A DNA stretch of 34,821 bases from an uncultured Verrucomicrobiota bacterium (GTDB lineage Bacteria; Verrucomicrobiota; Verrucomicrobiia; Chthoniobacterales; SZAS-18): NCBI GenBank assembly GCA_937859745.1, contig CALMAQ010000360.1, forward strand, positions 1 through 34,821. Reading direction: 5' to 3'. Position numbers and translations under genes: made by a program. The notes under the pieces were generated by a model. It was not told the DNA's origin and searched no databases. It saw only the letters and a list, made by a program, of their open reading frames with translations. Of this stretch, positions 6,517 through 14,920 are shown in pieces. Positions within the stretch are counted from its first letter, which is position 1; every line of letters starts with the position of its first letter.

Positions 6517-8151
6517 ATGACCGAGCGTTTTTCCATCACGACGGCGATCGACTATACCAATGGTCCGCCCCATCTAGGACACACCTACGAGAAAGTGCTG
6601 GCGGATGTGATCGCGCGCCACCAGCGGCTCCGAGGGAAGGAAGTGTTCTTCCTGACCGGCGTGGACCAGCACGGCCAGAAGGTCCAGCAAACGGCCGAGC
6701 GGGAAGGCACCACCCCGCAGGCCTACGTGGACGAGTTGACGGTCAGGTTCCGCGCCTTGTGGGCCAGGCTCGACGTGGATTACACCGCTTGGGCGGCGAC
6801 GACCGACACGGACCACCAGACTTGCGTGCGTAAAGTCCTCCAGCGCCTGTGGGACGACCGTGACCCGGCCACCGGCCAGAGCCGCTGGATTTATAAGGCA
6901 ATCCGGGCGGGCCACTACAGCATCCGGCAGGAGCAGTTCCTGACCGAGAAGGAGATGGGACCCGACGGCACGTTCGGTCCCGAGTGGGGACAGGTCGAGT
7001 ACCGCGAGGAAGAAAATTACTATTTCCGGCTGGAGCCGCACCGGGAATGGCTGCTGGCGTTGATCGATGCGCGCAGCCAGGCGGGACGGCCCTTCGTGGT
7101 CCCCGACTTCCGCGTCGCCGAACTCCGCAACGCTGTAGAAAAACTAGCGGGCGACCTTTGCATCTCGCGCCCCAAGGTCCGGCTTTCCTGGGGCATCGAA
7201 CTTCCTTTCGACCCTGACTATGTGACGTACGTCTGGTTCGACGCGCTCGTGAACTACGTCAGCTTCGCCCCCGGCTACGATCCCGCTGCGGAGGCGAATC
7301 AAACGTCGTTCGAGGCGTGGCTGCCGATGTGGCACGTCATCGGCAAGGACATCCTGATTCCCGCCCACGGCGTCTACTGGCCGATCATGCTGCATGCGTT
7401 GGGGTTCACCGACGAGCAGATGCCGACGCTGCTGGTTCACGGCTGGTGGACGGTGGACGGGGAAAAGATGAGCAAGAGCCTCGGCAACGTCGTGGACCCG
7501 GATGCCCTGGCAGACCGCTTCGGAGCGGAGCCGCTGCGGTACTTCCTGATGAGCGAGGCGACGACTGGCCGCGACGCAGATTTCACCGAGGAACGGCTCA
7601 TCGGCTGCTACAACACGGACCTAGCCAACAATCTCGGCAACCTGTTCAACCGCACGTTGACCATGGTGCAAAAATACCGTGGAGGCCGTCTGCGGCGCGA
7701 TGCCGCCACGGCGGAGCTCGATGGCCTGTTCGTTCCCGACGGCGGGAGCGCCGAACAATATTTCACCGACCTCGCGGCCCGCTTCAGCGAGCTTCCGCCC
7801 GAAGGCAACTTCACAGAGCCCGTGCTGGCCATCGCTCGGCTTTGCAACCAACAGATCCAGGAGCAACAGCCGTGGGAACTGTTCAAGAACCCCGCCAAGG
7901 CCGACGTGCTGGATGCGTTCCTGTACTATCTGGCCGAGTCCATCCGGCTAATCGCCATTTTCATCTCCCCGGTGCTCCCGGGGGCGGCGGGGCAGATGTT
8001 GGACCAACTCAACTGCGGGTCCGTACCGGATGGCGGCACCGAACGATTCTGGCTGGCGGATGCGCGTTGGGGCGTGCTGCCCCATGGCCACAGGCTCAAC
8101 GCTCCGACCCCGCTTTTTCCGCGCTGGAACGCCGCCAAGACGAAGCTATGA
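6517..8151 (+). CDS. metG: Methionyl-tRNA synthetase
   Basis: This charges tRNA-Met with methionine in the cytoplasm. The class I signatures are clear: HIGH appears as HLGH at residues 19-22 (AIDYTNGPPHLGHTYEKVLA) and KMSKS at about 317-321 (GEKMSKSLGNVVDPDALADR). Residues FLTGVDQHGQKVQQ and YVWFDALVNYVSF belong to the catalytic core, and an anticodon-binding helical domain follows from about residue 360. At 544 residues it is the short form, without the C-terminal tRNA-binding (EMAPII) domain. The zinc-knuckle region (AGHYSIRQEQFLTEKEM, about 130-146) lacks the cysteines of zinc-type enzymes such as that of Thermus. The ATG at 6517 immediately precedes the conserved start TERFSITTAIDY. It converges with prmA 31 bp downstream. 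Confidence 0.96.
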   Translation: MTERFSITTAIDYTNGPPHLGHTYEKVLADVIARHQRLRGKEVFFLTGVDQHGQKVQQTAEREGTTPQAYVDELTVRFRALWARLDVDYTAWAATTDTDHQTCVRKVLQRLWDDRDPATGQSRWIYKAIRAGHYSIRQEQFLTEKEMGPDGTFGPEWGQVEYREEENYYFRLEPHREWLLALIDARSQAGRPFVVPDFRVAELRNAVEKLAGDLCISRPKVRLSWGIELPFDPDYVTYVWFDALVNYVSFAPGYDPAAEANQTSFEAWLPMWHVIGKDILIPAHGVYWPIMLHALGFTDEQMPTLLVHGWWTVDGEKMSKSLGNVVDPDALADRFGAEPLRYFLMSEATTGRDADFTEERLIGCYNTDLANNLGNLFNRTLTMVQKYRGGRLRRDAATAELDGLFVPDGGSAEQYFTDLAARFSELPPEGNFTEPVLAIARLCNQQIQEQQPWELFKNPAKADVLDAFLYYLAESIRLIAIFISPVLPGAAGQMLDQLNCGSVPDGGTERFWLADARWGVLPHGHRLNAPTPLFPRWNAAKTKL

Positions 8152-8182
8152 GGCTCGTGTACCAATGCAAGAGCTTCCCCGG

Positions 8183-9055
8183 TCAGTCGCGCTTCCGGAT
8201 GAGGTATGCTACCCAGCGGCCCCGCCGCCGCTTTTCGATGATTTCCAGTCCGTTCGTCGTCAACGCTTGCTCAACCTCGGCGGCCTGCGTGCCGAGGATG
8301 CCCGAGGCGATCAGTTGACCTCCTGCCTGCATCTCCGACACGATCCGGGGCAACAGGGAAATCAGCAATTCGCTGAACAGGTTCGCCGTGACAAATGGCC
8401 AGCCATCGGGCTGAGCCGACGGCCAAACTTGGCGCAGCAGATCGATCCGGCGAAACGTCACGCCCTTGATCCCGTTGAGCGCCGCGTTCTCGCGGGCCGT
8501 GCGGACGGCGTGCGGATCGTTGTCGTACCCCAAGGCGCTCGCCGCCCCGAACAACTTCCCGGCCAGGGCGAGCACCCCGCTGCCTGTGCCAAGGTCGAGG
8601 ACTGTCCAAGGAGCGCCTGTCCTGAGCCGGACACTGACCTCGGAAAGGAAACGTAGGCACATGGCCGTGGTGGCGTGTTCTCCGGTCCCGAACGCCATCG
8701 CCGCCGGGATGCACAACACGCCACGGCGCGGATGAGCCGCGCGCAGGCGTACCAACTCCTCCGGGTGGGCCGAGACGAGCAGGTGCCGTCCGAACGCCAG
8801 CGGCTTGCCCGGAGCCGTGGCCGGGGCGGGGAGCCAGTCACTCGCGGACACATGGCTGGTGCGGCCACCAAAACGCTCCGCCAGTGCGCGCGCTTCCTGT
8901 TCCGTCTCCAGATAGGCTTGCAGATTCTGCCGACGGCCATTCACGGGGACAACCACTGCCAACCGTTCAGGCGGTACGAAAGGACCCACGCGCCGGAGCC
9001 AAGCGTCGAGCTGCCCTGGTACAACGGTCTTCTTCCAGAGGTGGCAGGAAGTCAT
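8183..9055 (-). CDS. prmA: Ribosomal protein L11 methyltransferase
   Basis: This SAM-dependent methyltransferase modifies ribosomal protein L11 in the cytoplasm. Its 290 residues match the family. The PrmA marker AMAFGTGEHATTAMCLRFL precedes the SAM-binding loop VLDLGTGSGVLALAGKLFG. The acidic ribose-binding position follows in ALGYDNDPHAV, then TANLFSELLISLLPRI, a variant of the N-I/L motif, and GGQLIASGIL. An N-terminal domain (about residues 1-100) would bind the substrate, as in known PrmA, but it is divergent, so specificity is inferred. It is the last gene of a thiH-thiS-prmA minus-strand run, 19 bp after thiS. Confidence 0.9.
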   Translation of the reverse strand: MTSCHLWKKTVVPGQLDAWLRRVGPFVPPERLAVVVPVNGRRQNLQAYLETEQEARALAERFGGRTSHVSASDWLPAPATAPGKPLAFGRHLLVSAHPEELVRLRAAHPRRGVLCIPAAMAFGTGEHATTAMCLRFLSEVSVRLRTGAPWTVLDLGTGSGVLALAGKLFGAASALGYDNDPHAVRTARENAALNGIKGVTFRRIDLLRQVWPSAQPDGWPFVTANLFSELLISLLPRIVSEMQAGGQLIASGILGTQAAEVEQALTTNGLEIIEKRRRGRWVAYLIRKRD

Positions 9056-9074
9056 GGGTTCACGCCTGAGAAGA

Positions 9075-9296
9075 TCAGCCGCCTGCCACCACCCGGAGGA
9101 TTTCCAAGCGGTCGCCCGCGGCCAGCTGGATTTGCTCCCACTCGTCGCGCAGGAGCGCCGTGCCGTTGCGCTCCACGAGGATGCCCGCCGGCGGGAGGTT
9201 CAACGCGCGGAGGAGGTCGAGCAGGGGCTGGCCCGCCGCCGCCGGGTGCGGCTCCCCGTTTACCTGGATCAGGATGGGCGGGGCGGCGTCACTCAT
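9075..9296 (-). CDS. thiS: Thiamine biosynthesis sulfur carrier protein ThiS
   Basis: This is a 73-residue ubiquitin-fold protein ending in the diagnostic Gly-Gly (LEILRVVAGG). The C-terminal Gly is normally adenylated by ThiF and carries sulfur as a thiocarboxylate for thiazole formation by ThiG. The sequence shows an N-terminal strand ILIQVNGEPH and the block LNLPPAGILVERNGTAL, which matches ThiS proteins. Its ATG lies inside the 3' end of thiH with an 8 bp overlap, so translation is likely coupled. Neither thiG nor thiF is in the window. Confidence 0.92.
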   Translation of the reverse strand: MSDAAPPILIQVNGEPHPAAAGQPLLDLLRALNLPPAGILVERNGTALLRDEWEQIQLAAGDRLEILRVVAGG

Positions 9297-10452
9297 GGCC
9301 GATACTCTCGGGGCTGGCCGGTTCGGCGGTCAGCGCCTCGTCCCAGTCCTTCCACACGGGTTCCAGGCCGTGCCGCTCGCGCAGGACGGCGGCGACCTGT
9401 GACGGGGTGCGTTCGTCAGCGATGTCGAATTGGCCTTCCGCGTGCGCCCCGGGCGTAGCGGCGGCGTTTGTCTCGCAACGCCGCCCGCGCACGGTCAGGT
9501 GCAGGTCGTCGCGGCCAACGCCGGTGTAACCGCCGGGCTCGGTGTGGCTGCCCGCGCTCATCATCGTCACGCCGAGCGGGAGGAGGGCGTCGCGCAACTC
9601 CGCCGGTTCCCGCGTCGAGAGCACGATGCCCACCTGCGGGAACGTCACCCGGAAGGCGCAGATCAGTTGCACCAGTTCCCGGTCGCCGAGCGGGAACCGT
9701 GGCGTGAATCCGCCGGCGGCAGGACGCAGGCGCGGCAGGCTGATGCTCAGGTGGGCTTTCCAGCAGCGCCGCAGAAGGTATTCGACGTGCGCGGCCAGCG
9801 CCACGGCCTCCCCGCGCCAGTCGTGGAGCCCGAACAGCGCGCCGATCCCTAGCCGCCGGAAGCCCGCCACGTAGGCCCGTTCCGGGCAATCGAGCCGCCA
9901 GTCGAAGTTGCGCTTCGGCCCTGCCGTGTGCATCTCCGCGTAGGTCGGCTGGTGGTAGGTCTCCTGGTACACGATCAATCCTTCCGCCCCGGCGGCGACC
10001 AGCGGACGGTATTCGTCCGTCTCCATGGGACCGACCTCCAGCGACACCCCGGGCACGCCCGCCTCCTGTTGCACGGCGCGGACGCAGGCCTCCAGGTAGC
10101 CGTTCGAAACGAACCTGGGATGCTCACCCGCCACCAGCAGGATGTTGCGGAAGCCTTCCGCGCCCAGGTGACGTGCCTCGGCGACGACCTGCGGCACCGG
10201 CAGCGTCACCCGCAGGATGGGATTGTCGCGCGAGAAGCCGCAGTAGCGGCAGTTGTTGATGCACTCGTTGGACAGGTACAACGGCGCGAACAGGCGCATG
10301 ACCCGGCCGAAATGCTTGATCGTCAGAGCCTGGGAACGGGCCGCCAACGCTTCCAACTGCGGGTCGAGGCAGGGCTCCAGCAGATGCGCAAACGAGCGGA
10401 CGGGCGCGGACAGGAAAAAATCAGGCTGGGCAAAGACTTTTGCGAATGACAT
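9289..10452 (-). CDS. thiH: 2-iminoacetate synthase (tyrosine lyase) ThiH
   Basis: This radical SAM enzyme cleaves tyrosine to dehydroglycine (2-iminoacetate) and p-cresol for the thiazole ring of thiamine in anaerobic-type pathways. The radical SAM cluster motif CINNCRYCGF has Cys at residues 64, 68 and 71, and further ThiH blocks follow: EGFRNILLVAGEHP, VSLEVGPMETDEY, GLIVYQETYHQPTYAEMH, GIGALFGLHDWR and SISLPRLRPAAGGF. At 387 residues it is full length, with a cofactor-binding C-terminal region (MMSAGSHTEPGGY). It is the first gene of thiH-thiS-prmA and is transcribed divergently from the carotenoid operon across an 84 bp gap. Confidence 0.95.
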   Translation of the reverse strand: MSFAKVFAQPDFFLSAPVRSFAHLLEPCLDPQLEALAARSQALTIKHFGRVMRLFAPLYLSNECINNCRYCGFSRDNPILRVTLPVPQVVAEARHLGAEGFRNILLVAGEHPRFVSNGYLEACVRAVQQEAGVPGVSLEVGPMETDEYRPLVAAGAEGLIVYQETYHQPTYAEMHTAGPKRNFDWRLDCPERAYVAGFRRLGIGALFGLHDWRGEAVALAAHVEYLLRRCWKAHLSISLPRLRPAAGGFTPRFPLGDRELVQLICAFRVTFPQVGIVLSTREPAELRDALLPLGVTMMSAGSHTEPGGYTGVGRDDLHLTVRGRRCETNAAATPGAHAEGQFDIADERTPSQVAAVLRERHGLEPVWKDWDEALTAEPASPESIGHE

Positions 10453-10536
10453 GGACGGGCTTCACCGGTAAACAACCGGAGCGGGCAACCTACTCGCGAA
10501 CCGGCGACACGGCATCCGAAAAACACCACCTCGCGT
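10453..10536. promoter_or_regulatory. Divergent promoter region between thiH and the carotenoid operon
   Basis: This 84 bp gap separates two operons read outward, so both promoters must lie here or in the coding ends. The only visible structure is an inverted repeat CCGGT-AAACA-ACCGG at 10465-10479, close to the thiH start, which could be a weak operator. I see no convincing -35/-10 pair and no TPP riboswitch. Confidence 0.35.
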
Positions 10537-11700
10537 ATGTCTCGTGTGTACGGTTCTTTAAACCAAGCTTCTTTGTCCAGCGATCTTGCCCACGCGTCCA
10601 CGGTCGTGGCACCTCCGTCCGAAGGAGAAATCGCCCGGTTGCGGCAGCAGATCGACGCTTCGCTGGCGGATTACCTCGAAGCGCAACGGGCCGCATATCT
10701 TCGCCTGCCGGTCTTTGCGACCTTGTACGTGGACCTTGCGGACTTTGTGCGCCGTCCGGGCAAGCGCCTGCGACCGCTCCTCTTTCTGCTCGGCCACCGG
10801 GTTTTTCAGCGCGGCCTGGGCGAACGCGCGGCGGTGCCTTCGGAGGCCGCCTTGGCGAAGGTGGCCGTGAGCCTGGAACTTCTCCACACCTTCATCCTCG
10901 TTCACGACGACATCATCGACCGCTCGGAAACCCGCCGAGGCACGCCGACCTTGCACCGGGCTCTCGAGGGACGGTTTGCCTCCTTCACCCACCGGCACCG
11001 CGCGGGACGAAATCTCGCCATCGTCATGGGGGATGTCCTCTTTGCGCTGGCACAAAAGTGCCTGCTCGAAACCGTGCTGCCAGAGGGAATGGGCGCGCGC
11101 CTGGGTACGCTCCTGCTCGGCTGCATGGTGGAAACCGGCTTCGGTGAGGCGGCCGACATCATCCACAGCACACGCGACGTTTCCAAGGTGGAGTTGAGCG
11201 AGATTGAGCACATGTACTGCCTGAAAACGACCTGCTACACGATCGAGGGTCCGTTGGCGATGGCGGCGGTCCTGGCGGGCGGGGGAGACGAGATGCTAGA
11301 GGCGATTGGCAGGATCGCCAAGCCCGCTGGCCTGGCCTTCCAGATCCAGAACGATTTGCACGAATTTGCGCGGTTCGAGGTGTCCGACGCCGAGGTGCCC
11401 GCCGACATCCTCGAAGGCAAGAAGACGCTGCTTGCCCGCCTAGCGTTCGAGCGACTGAACGAAATCGACCGGGGACTGCTGCAAATGTGCTTCAGCGCGG
11501 GCACGCCGACCGAAGGGACGGTCTCCAAGGCCCGGGAGCTGGTAACGAAAAGCGGGGCGGTCGGCGAGTTGACCCGAAAAATGGACAAATTGTTTGCTCA
11601 ATCCTACGCCGAAACCCGCTGGCCGGGCTTCCCCGCGAGCGTGCAGGAAGAACTGGGCGCGCTGCTCCAGTTGATCCGCGGCGCGGCTGCCCGCGTCTGA
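10537..11700 (+). CDS. crtE: Polyprenyl (probably geranylgeranyl) diphosphate synthase
   Basis: A trans-isoprenyl diphosphate synthase of 387 residues that would make the C20 precursor for carotenoids from IPP and allylic diphosphates. The first Asp-rich motif is canonical (LVHDDIID, residues 122-128), preceded by RRPGKRLRP (IPP binding) and followed by RRGTPTLH. The second motif is unusual: FQIQNDLHEF (268-277), where DDxxD would be expected, so Asn and Glu replace two aspartates. An N-terminal extension of about 40 residues (rich in Ser and Ala) precedes the conserved domain. The ATG at 10537 has no clear ribosome-binding site. It is first in a five-gene run, and the position beside crtI and crtB supports a GGPP role; chain length is an inference. 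Confidence 0.82.
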   Translation: MSRVYGSLNQASLSSDLAHASTVVAPPSEGEIARLRQQIDASLADYLEAQRAAYLRLPVFATLYVDLADFVRRPGKRLRPLLFLLGHRVFQRGLGERAAVPSEAALAKVAVSLELLHTFILVHDDIIDRSETRRGTPTLHRALEGRFASFTHRHRAGRNLAIVMGDVLFALAQKCLLETVLPEGMGARLGTLLLGCMVETGFGEAADIIHSTRDVSKVELSEIEHMYCLKTTCYTIEGPLAMAAVLAGGGDEMLEAIGRIAKPAGLAFQIQNDLHEFARFEVSDAEVPADILEGKKTLLARLAFERLNEIDRGLLQMCFSAGTPTEGTVSKARELVTKSGAVGELTRKMDKLFAQSYAETRWPGFPASVQEELGALLQLIRGAAARV

Positions 11701-11710
11701 GGGCTTGCCC

Positions 11711-13258
11711 ATGCACGACCTCCTTTCTAACCCACAAACCGGCCACGCAGGACCCGCGCCGACTTCTTCCGGGGACCCGGGCCGCAAGGCCGTGGTCATT
11801 GGCAGTGGATTCGGGGGGATCGCTGCCGCCATCCGTCTGCAGGCACGCGGCTACGACGTGGACCTGCTGGAGATGCGCGACCGGCCCGGCGGCCGGGCCT
11901 ACGTCTACCGGCAGGACGGGTTCACCTTCGACGCCGGGCCGACCATCGTCACCGCGCCGTTCCTGATCGACGAACTCTTCGCGCTGGGCGGGCGCCGGAC
12001 GGAAGACTACGTCAAGATCGTCCCTTGCAGTCCGTTTTACCGCATCGTCTTTCACGACGGGCGCACGTTTGAGTACACCGGCGACGAGACCGAGATCATC
12101 GCGCAAATCCGGCGGTTCAACCCGGACGACGTCGAGGGCTACAAACGCTTTGTGGACCGGTCGCGGGCCATCTTCGACCGGGCGTTCACCGACCTGGCGG
12201 ACCAGCCTTTTACCCGGTTGTGGGACATGGCGAAGATCGCGCCCGATCTGGTACGGCTGCAATCGCACCAGTCGGTCTACAAACTGGTGTCGGGCTACAT
12301 CAAGGACCCGGCATTGCGGCAGGTGTTCAGCTTCCACCCGCTGTTGATCGGCGGCAACCCGTTCCAGTCGAGTTCCATCTACTCGATGATCCACTATCTG
12401 GAAAGGAAGTGGGGCGTGCATTTTGCCATGGGCGGCACGGGGGCCATCGTGGATGGGCTCCTGCGGATGTTCGCGGAACTGGGGGGGCGCTTGCACTTGG
12501 GAGCAAAGGCCGCCGAAATCACGCTCACCGGCGACGGCGCGGTGAACGGCGTCCGGGTGGAGGATGGCCGCCATTTTCCGGCGGACACGGTCGTGTCCAA
12601 CGGCGACGTGGCCAACACCTACCGCAAGCTCCTGCCCGCGGCCAAGCGGCGGCGGTGGACGGACCGGAAACTCGAGCGGATGCGCTATTCGATGGGTCTA
12701 TTCGTCGTTTATTTCGGGACGGATCGGACCTACCCGAACCTGGCCCACCACACCATCGTCCTGACACAGCGGTACAAGGAGTTGTTGCACGACATTTTCC
12801 ACCACAAGCTGCTGGCCGAGGACTTTTCGCTCTACCTGCACACCCCGACCCGCACGGATCCGAGCTTGGCTCCTCCGGGCGGCGAGTGCTTCTACGTGCT
12901 CTCGCCCGTGCCGAACCTGAAAGGCGAGATTAATTGGAGTCTCGTCAAGGACCGGTACGCCGACGCGATCCTCGCCTCGCTGGAAATTCCGGAGCTGTGC
13001 CCGGACCTGCGTCGGCACATCGTCACGCAACGGATTATGACGCCGCTGGATTTCGAGACCGACTTGGACGCATACCGCGGAAGCGCGTTCCAGTTTGAGC
13101 CGATCCTGACGCAGAGCGCTTGGTTCCGGCCGCACAACGTCAGCGAGGACGTGCGCGGGTTATATTTCGCCGGGGCGGGGACGCACCCCGGCGCGGGGAT
13201 GCCGGGCGTGTTGTCCAGCGCCAAGCTGCTCGACCGGGTCATCCCGGCCGCCCGCTGA
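11711..13258 (+). CDS. crtI: CrtI-type phytoene desaturase family protein
   Basis: FAD-dependent carotenoid desaturase, probably membrane-associated, that would introduce double bonds into phytoene to give a coloured polyene such as lycopene or neurosporene. The dinucleotide-binding motif VVIGSGFGGIAAAIRLQARG is at residues 28-47, followed by RPGGRAYVY and FDAGPTIVTAP. The block RQVFSFHPLLIGGNPFQSSS and YLERKWGVHFAMGGTGAIVD resemble bacterial C40 CrtI more than CrtN. The C-terminal FAD signature is GLYFAGAGTHPGAGMPGVLS. At 515 residues it is full length. The ATG at 11711 is preferred over a TTG at 11705. It begins 10 bp after the synthase stop and ends 2 bp before crtB. The number of desaturation steps cannot be told from sequence. 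Confidence 0.9.
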   Translation: MHDLLSNPQTGHAGPAPTSSGDPGRKAVVIGSGFGGIAAAIRLQARGYDVDLLEMRDRPGGRAYVYRQDGFTFDAGPTIVTAPFLIDELFALGGRRTEDYVKIVPCSPFYRIVFHDGRTFEYTGDETEIIAQIRRFNPDDVEGYKRFVDRSRAIFDRAFTDLADQPFTRLWDMAKIAPDLVRLQSHQSVYKLVSGYIKDPALRQVFSFHPLLIGGNPFQSSSIYSMIHYLERKWGVHFAMGGTGAIVDGLLRMFAELGGRLHLGAKAAEITLTGDGAVNGVRVEDGRHFPADTVVSNGDVANTYRKLLPAAKRRRWTDRKLERMRYSMGLFVVYFGTDRTYPNLAHHTIVLTQRYKELLHDIFHHKLLAEDFSLYLHTPTRTDPSLAPPGGECFYVLSPVPNLKGEINWSLVKDRYADAILASLEIPELCPDLRRHIVTQRIMTPLDFETDLDAYRGSAFQFEPILTQSAWFRPHNVSEDVRGLYFAGAGTHPGAGMPGVLSSAKLLDRVIPAAR

Positions 13259-13260
13259 GC

Positions 13261-14166
13261 ATGGATGTGGTCGCGTGGAAACCGCCCGGGGCGGCTGTGC
13301 TGGAGGAGAGCCACCTTTTTTGCCACCGGCAGACGCAGCGGCATGCGCGGAGCTTCTACTTCGCATCGTACTCTCTCCCGAAGGAGAAAAAACGCGCGGC
13401 CTACGCCGTCTATGCGTTCTGCCGGCACGCGGATGACCTGGTGGACGAGGCGGCGTCGGGAGACGGGGTCGAAAGTGCGCTCCGTCGCGTCGGGGAAGAT
13501 TTCGACCGCATGTCCTGTGGCGAACTGCGGTCGCCGCCGTTCGCTCCGGCGTTCGGCTGGGCAGTGCATCGCTTCGGCTTGGAGAAGAAGCCGTTCCTCG
13601 ACCTGCTCAAAGGGGTTTCGATGGACCTGCAACCTCTCGTCATCCAAAACTGGCCGCATCTGCGCGATTACTGCTACCATGTCGCGTCCGTAGTGGGTTT
13701 GATGATGTCGCAGATTTTTGAACTGAACGATCCGGCGGGGCGCGAGCAAGCCATCGAGCTGGGCATCGCCATGCAGTTGACGAACATCGTGCGCGATGTG
13801 GGCGAGGATCTGGCGCTCGGCCGGATTTATCTTCCCGCCACCGAGATGGAACGCGGCGGGGTGAAGACGGCTGACCTGGCTGCGGAGCGGCCTGGCGACC
13901 CGCTCAAACGTTTGTTGCGCGAGCAAATTGAACGCGCACGGGACTACTACCGCCGTGCTGAGAGCGGCATCCCCAAGCTGGCCGACGACGGCTCGCAACT
14001 GACGGTATGGATCATGCGGCACGTCTACGCGGGCATCCTGGACGAGGTGGAGCGGGCGGATTACAATGTGCTCCGCCGCCGGGTGTCCACATCGTTTCCG
14101 CGCAAGCTGTGCCTTGCCGTCCGGGCCTGGCGTTCCTACCGCGCGACGCGAGGGCGGCAAACTTGA
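13261..14166 (+). CDS. crtB: Phytoene synthase (squalene/phytoene synthase family)
   Basis: Condenses two prenyl diphosphates head to head, most likely two GGPP to phytoene, the first committed step of carotenoid synthesis. Both Asp-rich motifs are present: FCRHADDLVDE (residues 53-63) and TNIVRDVGEDLALGRIYLP (174-192). The N-terminal ARSFYFASYSLPKEKKRAAY and the mid block DYCYHVASVVGLMM are typical of CrtB. The 301-residue length fits. The ATG at 13261 follows the crtI stop by 2 bp. A squalene-type (HpnD/HpnC) or C30 role cannot be excluded from sequence, but the CrtI neighbour favours C40. The stop overlaps the start of the acyltransferase gene by 4 bp. Confidence 0.9.
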   Translation: MDVVAWKPPGAAVLEESHLFCHRQTQRHARSFYFASYSLPKEKKRAAYAVYAFCRHADDLVDEAASGDGVESALRRVGEDFDRMSCGELRSPPFAPAFGWAVHRFGLEKKPFLDLLKGVSMDLQPLVIQNWPHLRDYCYHVASVVGLMMSQIFELNDPAGREQAIELGIAMQLTNIVRDVGEDLALGRIYLPATEMERGGVKTADLAAERPGDPLKRLLREQIERARDYYRRAESGIPKLADDGSQLTVWIMRHVYAGILDEVERADYNVLRRRVSTSFPRKLCLAVRAWRSYRATRGRQT

Positions 14167-14912
14167 TCCCGGCCAAGAAAAACCGCGCGTTCGACCGGTT
14201 GGCCGCTCGCTGGATCGGCCGCGCCCTGCGCCGCCGGTTCCACGCGGCTTATCTCGCCGGAGGCGAACACCTGCGCGGGCTACCGACCGGTGCCGCCGTC
14301 GTCGGCTGCGTCAACCACACCAACTGGTGGGATGGCTTCGTGCTGCACGCCCTCTCGTACCGGCACCTGCCACACGAAATCTATCTGGCAATGGAGCAGG
14401 AGAATCTGCGCCGCTACCGGTTCTTCACCTGGATGGGCGTTTTTGGCGTCGATCTCCGCCCGGGAGCGCGGAACGTGGCCGCTCTACGCTTCGCCACCGG
14501 CCTGCTGCGACGGCCGGCGGCCAACCACCCCGCTTTGGTCTGGATGTTCGTGCAGGGAAAAATCGTGCCCGAGCGACGGCCCGTGGAGGCTCTGCCCGGG
14601 GCAGGCTTCCTCGCGCGGCGAGGGTGCGCGGTGCTTTTGCCGGTCGCGCTGCGGTATGGGTGGCTGAGCGAGTCGCGCCCGAGCGTGTTCATCCGGGTGG
14701 GGGCACCGATGGCGGCAGATACCACGCCGAAAGCCATCGCAGACACGCTCAACGGGTTGCTCGCGCGGACCGACCAGACGCTCGACCCGCCTGACCTCGC
14801 GGGCTACGAGCCGATGTTCGGGACGGGCATGTCGCTCAACCGGCGTTGGGACTACGTCCGGCACCTCCTGGGTGGCGGGCGGCGGGAAATCTTTGACAAG
14901 TCCAACCGTTGA
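14163..14912 (+). CDS. PlsC-like acyltransferase, possible carotenoid glycoside acyltransferase
   Basis: The 249-residue protein has the lysophospholipid acyltransferase catalytic motif H-x4-D in VNHTNWWDGF (His52, Asp57). The later block FVQGKIVPERRP (129-140) sits where PlsC proteins have their F-P-E-G-T-like motif. No signal peptide is seen. Its place between crtB and a glycosyltransferase resembles the acyltransferase partners CruD (chlorobactene) and CrtO (staphyloxanthin), which add a fatty acid to a carotenoid sugar. That role is inferred from context; phospholipid acylation is the alternative. The frame is open into crtB, so the start is uncertain. The TTG at 14163 overlaps the crtB stop (TTGA) and has GAGGGCGG upstream, which makes it the best choice. 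Confidence 0.75.
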   Translation: MIPAKKNRAFDRLAARWIGRALRRRFHAAYLAGGEHLRGLPTGAAVVGCVNHTNWWDGFVLHALSYRHLPHEIYLAMEQENLRRYRFFTWMGVFGVDLRPGARNVAALRFATGLLRRPAANHPALVWMFVQGKIVPERRPVEALPGAGFLARRGCAVLLPVALRYGWLSESRPSVFIRVGAPMAADTTPKAIADTLNGLLARTDQTLDPPDLAGYEPMFGTGMSLNRRWDYVRHLLGGGRREIFDKSNR

Positions 14913-14920
14913 CGTGTCAC

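Noticed and set aside
11492-14160. Long open frames on the minus strand opposite crtI and crtB
   Set aside because: They mirror strongly supported genes in GC-rich DNA, are rich in Arg/Pro/His, and have no recognisable domain.
13261-14166. Reading crtB as a hopanoid/squalene enzyme (HpnC/HpnD) or C30 CrtM
   Set aside because: The adjacent desaturase looks like C40 CrtI and there are no hpn genes nearby; left as a noted alternative only.
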